Assembly: GCF_000380565.1 (NCBI RefSeq) | Contig: NZ_AQYJ01000028.1 | Coordinates: 496,001 to 560,000, forward strand | Source: Microbulbifer variabilis ATCC 700307 | GTDB taxonomy: Bacteria; Pseudomonadota; Gammaproteobacteria; Pseudomonadales; Cellvibrionaceae | Direction: 5' to 3' | DNA length: 64,000 bases | Shown here: positions 48,816-57,915 of the stretch, piece by piece | Numbering within the stretch: the first letter of the stretch is position 1 | How the letters are laid out: each line of letters begins with the position of its first letter | Notes under the pieces: model-generated | The model's database searches: none | Told to the model about the DNA's origin: nothing | The model's input: the letters and a program-made list of their open reading frames with translations, nothing else | Program-made: the position numbers and the translations under genes

Positions 48816-51800
48816 TCATTTTCTGGGGGTCAGAAATTTCTGATACTGGAATGCAGCCCCCAGCATGCACAGTCCCACCAGCATACAGACCACAATCTTT
48901 TGTATCAGGGAAAAGTCCTGCATATCCCACAGCACAATTTTTAGTGCGGCAATGCCGAACAACATGAGTGAGAGCTTCAGTAACTTTTGGGTATCAGGTC
49001 TTAGAGTCTGGAACAGTAGCAGTGTTGCATGCACCACCAAGGCAAATGATATGGCTGGCAGCCACATGGTTTCCAGCACTTGCGCCAGCAGCGCAATATA
49101 AGCTGGGATGGCTGTAAGGTGCAGCACCCACAGGTTAAACAGCCTGCGGCCAGGCCATACGGCTCTATTGGCGAAAAAGCGTTGATAAACCAACAGTGAA
49201 GCGATTCCCAGGGCCACCAGGTTATACACTCCCAACATTGGCGCCTTAGCGGAATTGGCAATGACCGCTGCAACTTGCAACAAGGTAATAAACTCAAACA
49301 GGCGCAGACTCAGCATATAAAGGGGGGTCAACTGGTTGCGCAGCGGCGCTAGTTGGGGTTTAAAAATATACAGACCGGCGAAGTACAGCTGGCATAGTAA
49401 AAGTGCCAGTGCAAAGTCACGGCTTAGCGCGTAGCTAATAATAAGTAGCGTTGCCGCGAGATAGTAAAAGGCCAATGGAAAGAGTGGCTTAAGTGCCCGA
49501 TGCAGGGCCAACCGCCAATCCTGGCCGGCTGGCTTCCGCCGCAATCCCTGGCCGATCCACAACAGTGCCGCCATTGATACCAGCCCCAACAGCAACCCAC
49601 TCAAGGCAAACCCTTGCCAGTTGGCGAACTCCTGCAGAGCACAACTGATTATTGCTACAAAGCTTGCGCCTGCGATCAATATGCGCAGTTCCTGTTTTAA
49701 TACCTCCAGTTTCAGGTGTGTATAAAGTGCCAGGGCGATAGCGCCAGACAGCCAAACGGCGATGGGGAAGTAGTCGTTGGCCTTATAAAGTACTGTTGGT
49801 AGGAAAAATATTGGCACCAGAGCGTAAAACAGCTTGCGCAAATTGAGTGCCAGAGAGAAGCCAGTGGATTGCATATCCAGGTGTTTATACAGAGCTGCAA
49901 TCATCCACAAGCTAAGGAAGGCCTCTACACTAGCGATCTTTCCGTAAGGTATTTGATCGTAGAAATGCAAGTTACCCACAATCGATGCACTCGCGAGTAG
50001 TGGGATAAACAGCAGTAAGTAATGGCTGAGTCCAAACCATTCACTAAATGCTGAACCAGTACGCTTGCCGTGCCAGATTAAAAAGCCCATCGGTAGCAAG
50101 GCAAGCAGCCACATACCCTGGGGCCAGAGGATGCCAACAGATAGCAGAAAGCTTGCGGATAAAAACACCACAAAAGCGTTATCTGCGAAAGAGGTTAAAT
50201 GGTGCTCTCTAGGAGTAATCCGATCTGCGCAGTGCTGCAACAGCCGGGTTAATGCGAAGGCAGCCGCACAGAGCGCCAACCAGTTACCCCAACCAGCATC
50301 TGCGCTTAATGACAGCAACATTGGTGCGGGAACAACTCCGCCAGCTACCCAGGTCAGAGCTTGCCACAGCATGGTAACGCCAGCTGCAGATAGGGCGATG
50401 TAACCCTCGCTTCTTACACTGATGAAACCAAAACGGGCACCGAGAAAAATCAGCAACAATCCCTCTAGACACCAGACAATCCCCAATAAAGCGGGACTGC
50501 ACAACGCAAGGATTGCCAAGCCTGCCAGTAATCCACCGTGTAGTAGAGCCATATTCTGTACAACACGGGCGGAAATACTGATGGCGTTGTAGCCAAACAG
50601 CCAGCGTGAATAAATGGCCAGAGCCATCCAGGGTAGAAGGTTCAGCAGCCACACAATGCCCAGTGCGTTACTGTTGGGTGCCAGCGACCAGCTGATGTGG
50701 ATAAACAGCACCAGGTTTGCGGCAATAATAATCAGGCGCCTTCGCTCCAGTCCTTTGGACTCTATCAATTCAGCGCTTAGTCCCCGCAAGGCGTAATGGG
50801 CAAAGCCATAAAAGAAGCCGTGCAATATCAACAATGGCCCCCAGTTTGGGACGGCCCCATCCAGGTTTGAGATCGAAAACTCAAACATGCCTGCGCTCAG
50901 TACCATAGTGACGATCGCAAGCTGTGGCCAGCGTATCTGCCTGGATAAATGCAGCATCGCCAGGGCGAGTGCCAATAAATAGCTGAGGTAAACAAGTGCG
51001 GAAGGATCAAAATGATTCGCCACCAAAGGCATGGTGGCACCGCCCAGCAGGGTCACCATAGACACCACTCGTGTCTCAAATAATAGGGCCAGTAAGTAAG
51101 AGAGCCCTGTTGTCGCCACCAACAGGCCGACTCCAACAGGAACAGGCAGCAACTGATAGTAAGGCCCGGCAAAGTACCCACACAGGTAGAGAAGAATCAC
51201 TCCGAGCGCTATTAATCCAGAGCCGTAGTCCGCCATATGGGGCATACGCCGGCTAAAAGTCACACCGCCAAAAGTGGTTGCCGCCGCAACCAGAAAGCCC
51301 AAGATCACCTTACCGGCCGGGCCCAAATAGTTGTTGAAAGAGAACTGCAGCAAGTATGCGAAGCCAAATACCAGTGCCAGTATGCCGGCAGCGGTCATAA
51401 AGAATACCGGGGCTTTACCCTGGCGCTGGTAATGGCGATAAAAGTTTGCAAGGGGCTCCCACACGCGATTGAGCGGTTCCAGGGCTGGTGCCAATAGGCT
51501 GGCCAGGCCTTCTTGTAACCATGGAGTGGCTACTGATGGTTTACCGGCTCTCTCAGGCGTTGATTTGGATTCAGAAGATTTCGGGGTAGGAGTTGCCGTT
51601 GCTGAAGGTATGGTTGATGAATGAGCTTGCTGAATGGTTTGGCGGGGCTTGGAGGGTGTGCCCATAAGCAGGGCCAGTTCGTCTTCTAACTCAGCAGTAC
51701 TTTCTACCAAGGCTTCTTTGGTTTCTGTATCGTCCCGCCTGAGCTGTGCCTCAAGGGCAGAGAGCCGTCGTTCGAAGGTCTCCAGCCGGCGTTGATTGTC

Positions 51801-51851
51801 CCGCTCCAGCAGGGCGAGTTCGGCTCGAAGTGAAAGTAATTCACCTTCCAT
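48816..51851 (-). CDS. Giant DUF2339 polytopic membrane protein
   Basis: A 1011-residue inner-membrane protein. Residues 1-70 form a charged coiled coil (LLSLRAELALLERDN), 75-115 a Ser/Thr/Pro linker, and the rest about 25 hydrophobic helices of the DUF2339 family (GKAPVFFMTAAGILALVFGFA and PHMADYGSGLIALGVILLYL are typical). The helices are rich in Leu/Ala with many aromatic residues. The family's function is not established; it has been linked only loosely to the cell envelope. It stands alone. Confidence 0.88.
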   Translation of the reverse strand: MEGELLSLRAELALLERDNQRRLETFERRLSALEAQLRRDDTETKEALVESTAELEDELALLMGTPSKPRQTIQQAHSSTIPSATATPTPKSSESKSTPERAGKPSVATPWLQEGLASLLAPALEPLNRVWEPLANFYRHYQRQGKAPVFFMTAAGILALVFGFAYLLQFSFNNYLGPAGKVILGFLVAAATTFGGVTFSRRMPHMADYGSGLIALGVILLYLCGYFAGPYYQLLPVPVGVGLLVATTGLSYLLALLFETRVVSMVTLLGGATMPLVANHFDPSALVYLSYLLALALAMLHLSRQIRWPQLAIVTMVLSAGMFEFSISNLDGAVPNWGPLLILHGFFYGFAHYALRGLSAELIESKGLERRRLIIIAANLVLFIHISWSLAPNSNALGIVWLLNLLPWMALAIYSRWLFGYNAISISARVVQNMALLHGGLLAGLAILALCSPALLGIVWCLEGLLLIFLGARFGFISVRSEGYIALSAAGVTMLWQALTWVAGGVVPAPMLLSLSADAGWGNWLALCAAAFALTRLLQHCADRITPREHHLTSFADNAFVVFLSASFLLSVGILWPQGMWLLALLPMGFLIWHGKRTGSAFSEWFGLSHYLLLFIPLLASASIVGNLHFYDQIPYGKIASVEAFLSLWMIAALYKHLDMQSTGFSLALNLRKLFYALVPIFFLPTVLYKANDYFPIAVWLSGAIALALYTHLKLEVLKQELRILIAGASFVAIISCALQEFANWQGFALSGLLLGLVSMAALLWIGQGLRRKPAGQDWRLALHRALKPLFPLAFYYLAATLLIISYALSRDFALALLLCQLYFAGLYIFKPQLAPLRNQLTPLYMLSLRLFEFITLLQVAAVIANSAKAPMLGVYNLVALGIASLLVYQRFFANRAVWPGRRLFNLWVLHLTAIPAYIALLAQVLETMWLPAISFALVVHATLLLFQTLRPDTQKLLKLSLMLFGIAALKIVLWDMQDFSLIQKIVVCMLVGLCMLGAAFQYQKFLTPRK

Positions 51852-52052
51852 AATTACCCCATTTTTATATGGTTGCTGGGTATTATTGACTTATTATTCA
51901 AAGCAATGCTTAGGTTGGGCTGTCCAAGACAAATGGATAAGGAGCACTGTCACTCCTCTTGCTATTTTTTCTGACGATTGAGTGTTTTCAGCCTCTAATC
52001 TGACTGCTTCAGGATACCGTGCCAATTCTTTCAAAAGCCAGCTCTGAGATTT

Positions 52053-52498
52053 TTACTTAGGCTGGTTTTCATACTGGATACGGTAAGGTTTGCAGCTGAA
52101 GGTATTTTTACCGGCATTGAGTTCAATAAACTTTTTTGCATCATCAATTTTTCTAGAAAAATAATTATACTTTTTTCTGCTGGCTGTAAAAATTGTATTC
52201 GTTTAACCACTGGAAAAGTGGGGATCTTGTCAGGAGGTCTACTGACCAAACCCAGCGACCGGATAGCTATGCAAATGGTTGTTAAATCTTTATCCGGGTT
52301 AATTTCGTAGGATCTTATGTAGATTCTGTTTGAAGTCAATCGATTAATAGTATTGCCTTGTTTGAATTGTGCTCGATCTGTCTGCTTATCAACCAAAATT
52401 GGCCGGCTATCAGCTTTTAGCGTAATAATGATGGCAGTAGTACCAGTTAGATCATTAATCGAACTATCTTCTTCAGGCGAAAAGTTATCTAAGAGCAA
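52053..52498 (-). pseudogene. Frameshifted gene for an unknown protein (break at a run of six A)
   Basis: The frame from 52498 reads as plausible protein (AIIITLKADSRPILVD, IYIRSYEINPDKDLTTICIAIRSLG, FPVVKRIQFLQPAEK) up to the T6 run at 52171-52176 (A6 in the coding sense). Beyond it the same frame turns to non-protein-like sequence, while the -1 frame continues sensibly (YNYFSRKIDDAKKFIELNAG then FSCKPYRIQYENQPK) to a TAA at 52053. One extra A would restore a continuous frame. The N-terminus is also unclear: the open frame continues to about 52558 without ATG. It may be a pseudogene, a sequencing error or a slippage site. No family recognised. Confidence 0.55.
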
Positions 52499-52639
52499 AT
52501 AACAGGCCGGCCCTTTTCTCTGTCTCTTTTTACTGGGAGGCGTAAAAATTACTGGCTTTCAGTCTATTTTTTGCACCTATACAGCATCCGGTGTCTGCTA
52601 TAACGAGACTCACTGTGGCTAAAAAGTCTGGTCTCCCTG

Positions 52640-53272
52640 ATGCGCCATATAGATACTGGAACTATTGCAATAAGGCATTGCCGCCTGCGGCGACTTGAAA
52701 ATTTCATTGATGTCGCTTACGCGCTCTTATTTGTCAACTTCGTTTTATATCTTCCTTCGGGAGAAGATATGGCTTGGATAAAGCTTGAATTTGGCCTTCT
52801 GAGTCTTTTAGTGGAGAATTCCCAAGAGATTTTCCGCCTATTTATTGCCGTAGGACTAACGCTCGTACAGTGGAATCTGACGCATAAATTACTTGGGCCC
52901 GTTGAGCAGTCCAATAATATCCATACTTCGCTGGTGTTATTGCAGCAGGTGGTCGTATGTTTTTATCTCTATTTTGCGATCAATGACCCTAAATTAGTTA
53001 GCATCTCGTCCACCGTTGGCCAGAGTGTATGCCTTGCGCTATCGGGATTTATTGGGCTCGCAGGCTGGCAGTATGCCCGCAAGATGGGCTTCGCTAACAC
53101 ATCCCTTACCAGCAATGAAAAAGATAACGTCTTCAAAAGCGCAACGACTGAACCCTTCGTCGCAGTACTTACTATTGGACTTGCATTCATCAGCCCTGTG
53201 GTCTGGTCTTTGGGTTGGCTGGTGATTCCGCTGGTATTAATGGTGATACATAAAAAGATTGGCCGGAAATAA
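52640..53272 (+). CDS. TMEM175/DUF1211-like membrane protein
   Basis: A 210-residue protein with about five hydrophobic helices. The first, RRLENFIDVAYALLFVNFVLYLP, resembles the pore-lining helix of bacterial TMEM175 (DUF1211) channels, which begins with an Arg-rich R-x-E-x-F-x-D motif, and WNLTHKLLGPVEQSNNIHTSLVLL fits their third helix region. It could therefore be a potassium-permeable channel, but the match is approximate. ATG 52640 has no clear ribosome site. It lies divergent from the broken gene at 52053-52498. Confidence 0.6.
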   Translation: MRHIDTGTIAIRHCRLRRLENFIDVAYALLFVNFVLYLPSGEDMAWIKLEFGLLSLLVENSQEIFRLFIAVGLTLVQWNLTHKLLGPVEQSNNIHTSLVLLQQVVVCFYLYFAINDPKLVSISSTVGQSVCLALSGFIGLAGWQYARKMGFANTSLTSNEKDNVFKSATTEPFVAVLTIGLAFISPVVWSLGWLVIPLVLMVIHKKIGRK

Positions 53273-53832
53273 AAATCCGTTAATTTAGTATTCTATGTTC
53301 ATCCCTCAATAAATTAGGTTAACTTTTGAGACCTACAGATTCCCCATTCCCAACGATTAATTGGCCAGAATCCTCAGAGTTCCAATGTGCATGCTTTCCT
53401 AGAGAGTAGGAGGATCTGCTTAGCCTGGTTTTGAGGCCTTTGAAATGTACTTGGCATTCCTGGCTTAGCATGACGAAATCTTTGCGTTTTTCTACTTTAT
53501 AGCCAGGGGCAGATAATCAGCTTTTAAGACGAATCTGGGGCTTTGAGTCATTTCTTGAGCGATTGGATTAGCTGCACATTTTCACGTCTTACCCCCTGGA
53601 TTTCTCTTTTATCCGGGGTTCAGGCTTTCTTTTGAATCCTGAGCTGGCTTGGCTTTTGGAGTGTGTTGTATCCAAACCATGGTAAATGTGGACGGCTCTA
53701 CAGTAAGTATTTGTTAAGAAATTCCTCATTATGGACTGTAATAATTTGCGGCCTACGCCGACTAAGGTTGCAATGCACCCAATTTTACCTTTCCGCTGGG
53801 GTGTGCATTTTTATACCGAGGATATGATTAGC
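53273..53832. other. 560-base gap with possible decayed coding sequence
   Basis: No conserved gene. On the minus strand an ATG frame at 53319-53471 encodes 50 residues with protein-like composition (QVHFKGLKTRL, HWNSEDSGQLIVGNGESVG), and a second stretch ending at 53548 reads REIQGVRRENVQLIQSLKK. Stops separate them, so this may be the remains of a gene. No inverted repeats or transposase motifs were recognised. Confidence 0.35.
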
Positions 53833-54243
53833 ATGAAAGTTCTTCACTTATTTCTACGCTCTTTGCTTGTAACTTCCTTCCTTCTTAGCGTGCCCTTCGC
53901 ATCAGCCGGAGAGCCCTTCTCTGAAGAGCGCTTCAAAGAGCTGCAAGCTGCGAAGCAACCCGTATTGATTGATGTGCGGGCAGACTGGTGCCCTACCTGC
54001 AAGAAGCAGGGCATAATTCTTGCGCAGTTCCAGAAAGATAACCCCCAGTGTGGCCTCACAATCCTTAATGTGAATTTCGACAAGCAAAAAGAGTGGGTAA
54101 AGCATTTCCGTGCGCCCAGGCAGTCAACCCTGCTGCTCTATCGTGGGGACAAGCAGGTATGGTTCAGTGTTGCTGAAACACGCGCTGATGTTATTCGCCA
54201 GAATATCTTTAACTCAGTTAAGGCCTGCGGCGAAAATGCTTGA
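53833..54243 (+). CDS. Exported thioredoxin-like protein
   Basis: A 136-residue thioredoxin-fold protein exported by a signal peptide (MKVLHLFLRSLLVTSFLLSVPFASA). The redox motif is DVRADWCPTCKKQ, a CPTC active site near residue 54. An ATG at 53833 gives the signal peptide directly; GAGG lies eleven bases upstream. Its end overlaps the start of a CcdA-type gene by eight bases, so the pair probably forms one system in which the membrane protein delivers electrons to this periplasmic thioredoxin. Confidence 0.9.
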   Translation: MKVLHLFLRSLLVTSFLLSVPFASAGEPFSEERFKELQAAKQPVLIDVRADWCPTCKKQGIILAQFQKDNPQCGLTILNVNFDKQKEWVKHFRAPRQSTLLLYRGDKQVWFSVAETRADVIRQNIFNSVKACGENA

Positions 54244-54937
54244 AGTCAGCGCCATCCCCCTGGCCTTGATTGCGGGCACACTTAGTATTCTCTCCCCCTG
54301 TGTTTGGCCACTGGTGCCAATGGTAGTTGGCGCCTCCAGCAGTGCTGGGCGCTGGGGGCCTTATGCGCTCGCCGTAGGGCTCAGCTTGTCATTTGCCCTG
54401 GCTGGAACTGTACTCAGTTTCCTGCTGGTCTCTTTAGGGCTGGACCCAGAGCTATTTCGCTATATTGCTGCAATCCTGCTTGTGGCCGTTGCCCTTATTC
54501 TACTGATCAAACCCCTTTCCGACTGGGTGACCCTGCGTTTGGCGAAAGTTACCGCAGGGGCGAGCATTACTGGTGATGGCGCCTGGGCCGGACAGTTTGG
54601 TATCGGCTTTCTCACAGGAATTATCTGGTTGCCCTGCGTAGGTCCCACGCTAGGTGCAGCAATCGCGCTTGCTTCCATGGGCCAGCAACTAGGCCAGTCA
54701 TTTATGGTGATGTTTTCTTTTGGGCTTGGTACCGGTGCTGCGCTACTGGTGGCAGGCGGGCTATCACGGAAAATTTATAGCCGCTTATCACCATCAGTTG
54801 GCGCTTTTGCTGTTGGTGGCAAAGTAGCACTTGGTGCCATACTTTTGTTGCTTGGGATTATGGTGTTGAGTGGCTTTGATAAAGTCCTGGAAACCTGGGC
54901 TTTGAACTGGATGCCCGAGTGGACTTTTAGTTTTTAA
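54236..54937 (+). CDS. CcdA/DsbD-type membrane thiol-electron transporter
   Basis: A 233-residue, six-helix inner-membrane protein of the CcdA/DsbD beta-domain family, which moves reducing equivalents from cytoplasmic thioredoxin across the membrane. Both conserved cysteines are present: LSPCVWPLVP in helix 1 and WLPCVGPTLG in helix 4. The ATG at 54236 overlaps the thioredoxin gene by eight bases, replacing the longer frame from 54110. The paired exported thioredoxin is the likely electron acceptor; no cytochrome c maturation gene is nearby. Confidence 0.92.
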   Translation: MLEVSAIPLALIAGTLSILSPCVWPLVPMVVGASSSAGRWGPYALAVGLSLSFALAGTVLSFLLVSLGLDPELFRYIAAILLVAVALILLIKPLSDWVTLRLAKVTAGASITGDGAWAGQFGIGFLTGIIWLPCVGPTLGAAIALASMGQQLGQSFMVMFSFGLGTGAALLVAGGLSRKIYSRLSPSVGAFAVGGKVALGAILLLLGIMVLSGFDKVLETWALNWMPEWTFSF

Positions 54938-55058
54938 TAATTATCTCGAAGTAAATCACAATTTAGTCGAGGTATCCAAAGGGATTAATAGTTATTTTAG
55001 TGTCTGGAAAAACACTGAAAATTACCTCAGGAATCCAAGAAGTTTTACGAGTAAGTTT

Positions 55059-55096
55059 AAAGCCCCAGTAACCTTCAATTACTGGGGCTTTTTTTA
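55059..55096 (+). terminator. Strong bidirectional intrinsic terminator
   Basis: AAAGCCCCAGTA at 55059-55070 pairs with 55080-55091 across a 9-base loop and is followed by TTTT. It ends the thioredoxin-CcdA transcript and, with A residues at its left side, probably also the convergent nemA transcript. Confidence 0.9.
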
Positions 55097-55121
55097 TGTC
55101 CTGTTAAGGAACTGTTAAAAA

Positions 55122-56246
55122 TTATGGCTGGTAAGAAGGGTAATCGGTATAGCCTTCATCGGTACCGCCATACATGGTTTCCGGGTCAACCTTATTAAGA
55201 GGCCAATCATTGCGAATACGTATGGGAAGGTCCGGGTTGGCAATAAAAGGGCGACCAAAACCAAAGATATCTCCATTACCCGCCTGCAGCACCCGCAAAG
55301 CCTTCTCTGGGGAATACTTGCCGGCATACATGATGCGCCCGCCAAAGATATCTCGTACTTCCTGGTAGAAATTCTCAGGTAAATCCGGTGCATTATCCCA
55401 ATCCGCTTCTGCTAAAGATAGGTAAGCAATTCCCGCCTCGTTCAATAGTTTGATAGCTTCGATATAGGTTGTGTGTGGGTCACTCTCCACCAGGCCAAGA
55501 TAAACACGGTCCTCATCGGTACTTTCAAACAGCGGAGCAAATCGAACGCCGAGACGATCATTACCTACCTCTGCTGATACCGCTGCAACAATCTCTTTGA
55601 GGAAACGCAGTCGGTTCTCCAGGCTACCGCCATACTCGTCATCGCGTTGATTGGTATGCTCAGAAATAAACTGGTTTACAAGATAACCATTGGCACAATG
55701 CAGCTCAACACCGTCGAAGCCCGCTTCCAAAGCATTGCGTGCTGCCTGGGCATAGAGCTGCACCAGTTCTTTAACTTCTTCTGTTGTCAGTGCACGAGGC
55801 TCACTGGGTTCAGCCAAAGCACCTTGTCCTGGCCCTGTCTCAATAAATACCTTTACCGCATCTGCACGAATTGCAGACGGCGCAACAGGAGCCGTTCCAC
55901 TCGGTTGTAGTGATGTGTGGGATACACGCCCCACATGCCAAAGCTGGGCAAAAATAATACCGCCTTGATCGTGTACGGCTTTGGTCACTTTTTTCCAGCC
56001 TTCGACCTGGTCCTGTGAATAAATTCCGGGGGTCCAGGCATAACCCTGGCCGCGGGGTTCAATTTGCGTGCCCTCTGTAACCATAAAGCCCGCACCAGCT
56101 CGCTGAGCGTAGTAGTTGGCCATTAAGTCATTAGCGATGTTACCGGGCTGTGAACTACGCGATCGGGTAAGCGGCGGCAGCACAATGCGGTTTTTCAGGG
56201 TGTAAGGGCCCAGGTTGATTTCACTGAACAGTGCTTCGTTTTTCAT
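55122..56246 (-). CDS. nemA: N-ethylmaleimide reductase/alkene reductase (old yellow enzyme)
   Basis: A 374-residue FMN-dependent ene-reductase that reduces activated C=C bonds using NADPH. Typical blocks: RIVLPPLTRSR, FAQLWHVGRVSH, GVELHCANGYLVNQF with the substrate-binding residues, GDIFGFGRPFIANPDLP, and the C-terminal TDEGYTDYP as in E. coli NemA. It lies 36 bases downstream of an aldehyde dehydrogenase on the same strand, so the two form an operon driven from the LysR-facing promoter. Confidence 0.93.
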   Translation of the reverse strand: MKNEALFSEINLGPYTLKNRIVLPPLTRSRSSQPGNIANDLMANYYAQRAGAGFMVTEGTQIEPRGQGYAWTPGIYSQDQVEGWKKVTKAVHDQGGIIFAQLWHVGRVSHTSLQPSGTAPVAPSAIRADAVKVFIETGPGQGALAEPSEPRALTTEEVKELVQLYAQAARNALEAGFDGVELHCANGYLVNQFISEHTNQRDDEYGGSLENRLRFLKEIVAAVSAEVGNDRLGVRFAPLFESTDEDRVYLGLVESDPHTTYIEAIKLLNEAGIAYLSLAEADWDNAPDLPENFYQEVRDIFGGRIMYAGKYSPEKALRVLQAGNGDIFGFGRPFIANPDLPIRIRNDWPLNKVDPETMYGGTDEGYTDYPSYQP

Positions 56247-56282
56247 AACTACTTTCCTGCTAAAAGCTTATTGCAGTGAGGT

Positions 56283-57773
56283 TTAAAAAAGACCGTAGGG
56301 CTTTTCATTAAGACTGATAAAGATATTCTTCTTCTGCGTGTAGGCATCAATCATCGATTTATGGGTTTCACGCCCGATACCTGATTTCTTGTAACCGCCG
56401 AACGGTGCATGGGCAGGGAGTTCGTGATAGGTATTCACCCACATGCGGCCTGTGTCCACGGCTCGTGCAACGCGCAGTGCACGGTTGATATCCTGGGTCC
56501 ATACAGCACCTGCCAAGCCGTAATCGGATTGGTTGGCCATCGCTATAACTTTCTCCTCAGAGGAGAAAGGAATCACTACCACAACTGGGCCAAAGATTTC
56601 TTCCTGTGCGACTTTCATAGCGTTGTCGGCATGGGTAATTATTGTAGGTTCAATGTAAAAACCCTTTTCCAATCCCGGTTTTTGTAGCCGCTTACCGCCG
56701 GTAAGGATCTTCGCACCTTCTTCTTTGGCAATATCTATGTAGCCAAGAATACGGTTCATTTGCGCTTCACTGATCTGGCTACCCATTTGTGTGTTGGGGT
56801 CCATCGGATCGCCGACATTTACAGATTCAAACTTGGCTTTTAATTCAGTGGTAAAACGGTCGAAGATAGTTTCGTGGACAAAAAGGCGGGCACCAGATTC
56901 ACAGACTTGTCCCTGGTTCAGCAGGATAGACAGGGCTCCGCCCTCCAGGGCTTTTTCCCAGTTTGTGTCGGGGAATACGATATTGGCTGACTTGCCACCC
57001 AGCTCCAATGTAGCTGGTACCAATTTATCAGCCGCAGCTTTGGCCACGTTATAGCCGATGCCAGTAGACCCGGTGAAGGCCAGCTTCGCGACTTTAGGGT
57101 GATCCAGTAAAGCCTGGCCCGCTTCTGGGCCTACGCCGGTGACAACGTTCACCACACCATCTGGTAATACTTCCTTGAAAATCTTGGTCAGCTCCAGCAG
57201 GGTGGATGAAGTCATCTCGGATGGCTTAATCACTACGGTGTTACCGGTTGCGATAGCGGGTGCAATCTTCCAGGCGGCCATCAGCAGAGGGTAGTTCCAT
57301 GGGATTACCTGACCGACTACACCCATTGGCTCGCTGAATACCAAGCTCATGGTTTGATCATCAATCATCACCGCTTCGTCGCTGTGAGAGCGGATAACCC
57401 CTGCAAAGTAGCGAAAGTGGTCTATGGCCAGTGGGATATCAATATTTGAAGTTTCGCGAATTGGCTTGCCGGTTTCCAATGCCTCAAGGTGGGCGAAGAA
57501 TGCTTTCTTTTCTGAAAGCATGTCTGCAATTTTGAGCAGTGCATCCTGTCGTTCAATAGCGGAAGTAAGTTTCCAGATGGGGAACGCCTTTTCTGCCGCA
57601 ATGACAGCAGCATCGACATCACTTGAATCGGCCAACGGTATGCGAGTCAGTAATTCGCCTGTAGCAGGATTGAGGCTGTCCATCGTACGCCCCGAGTTGC
57701 TATTAACCCATTCACCACCAATAAATAATTTATAAGATTCCTGAGGAGCAAAGCGCTTAGTGGGTCGGCTCAT
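56283..57773 (-). CDS. NAD(P)-dependent aldehyde dehydrogenase
   Basis: A 496-residue aldehyde dehydrogenase of the betaine-aldehyde-dehydrogenase-like group. The catalytic Glu is in LELGGKSANIVF and the nucleophile Cys in NQGQVCESGARL; VIPWNYPLL and FTGSTGIGYNVA form the coenzyme site. GGAG seven bases before ATG 57773 fixes the start. Co-transcription with nemA suggests removal of unsaturated aldehydes, either by reducing the alkene or oxidising the aldehyde. The LysR gene at 57916 is divergent. Confidence 0.93.
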   Translation of the reverse strand: MSRPTKRFAPQESYKLFIGGEWVNSNSGRTMDSLNPATGELLTRIPLADSSDVDAAVIAAEKAFPIWKLTSAIERQDALLKIADMLSEKKAFFAHLEALETGKPIRETSNIDIPLAIDHFRYFAGVIRSHSDEAVMIDDQTMSLVFSEPMGVVGQVIPWNYPLLMAAWKIAPAIATGNTVVIKPSEMTSSTLLELTKIFKEVLPDGVVNVVTGVGPEAGQALLDHPKVAKLAFTGSTGIGYNVAKAAADKLVPATLELGGKSANIVFPDTNWEKALEGGALSILLNQGQVCESGARLFVHETIFDRFTTELKAKFESVNVGDPMDPNTQMGSQISEAQMNRILGYIDIAKEEGAKILTGGKRLQKPGLEKGFYIEPTIITHADNAMKVAQEEIFGPVVVVIPFSSEEKVIAMANQSDYGLAGAVWTQDINRALRVARAVDTGRMWVNTYHELPAHAPFGGYKKSGIGRETHKSMIDAYTQKKNIFISLNEKPYGLF

Positions 57774-57915
57774 ATCTATCTCCAGATAATTAGAAGAGTA
57801 ACTACTTGGGCTATTAAATAGCCCCAGCCAGATGTGGCTGTGCCTTACGATGGTGGGAATAATAGATAGGCAAAGATACAATTAGAAACAACTACTCTTT
57901 GTCCTGGTTACAAAT

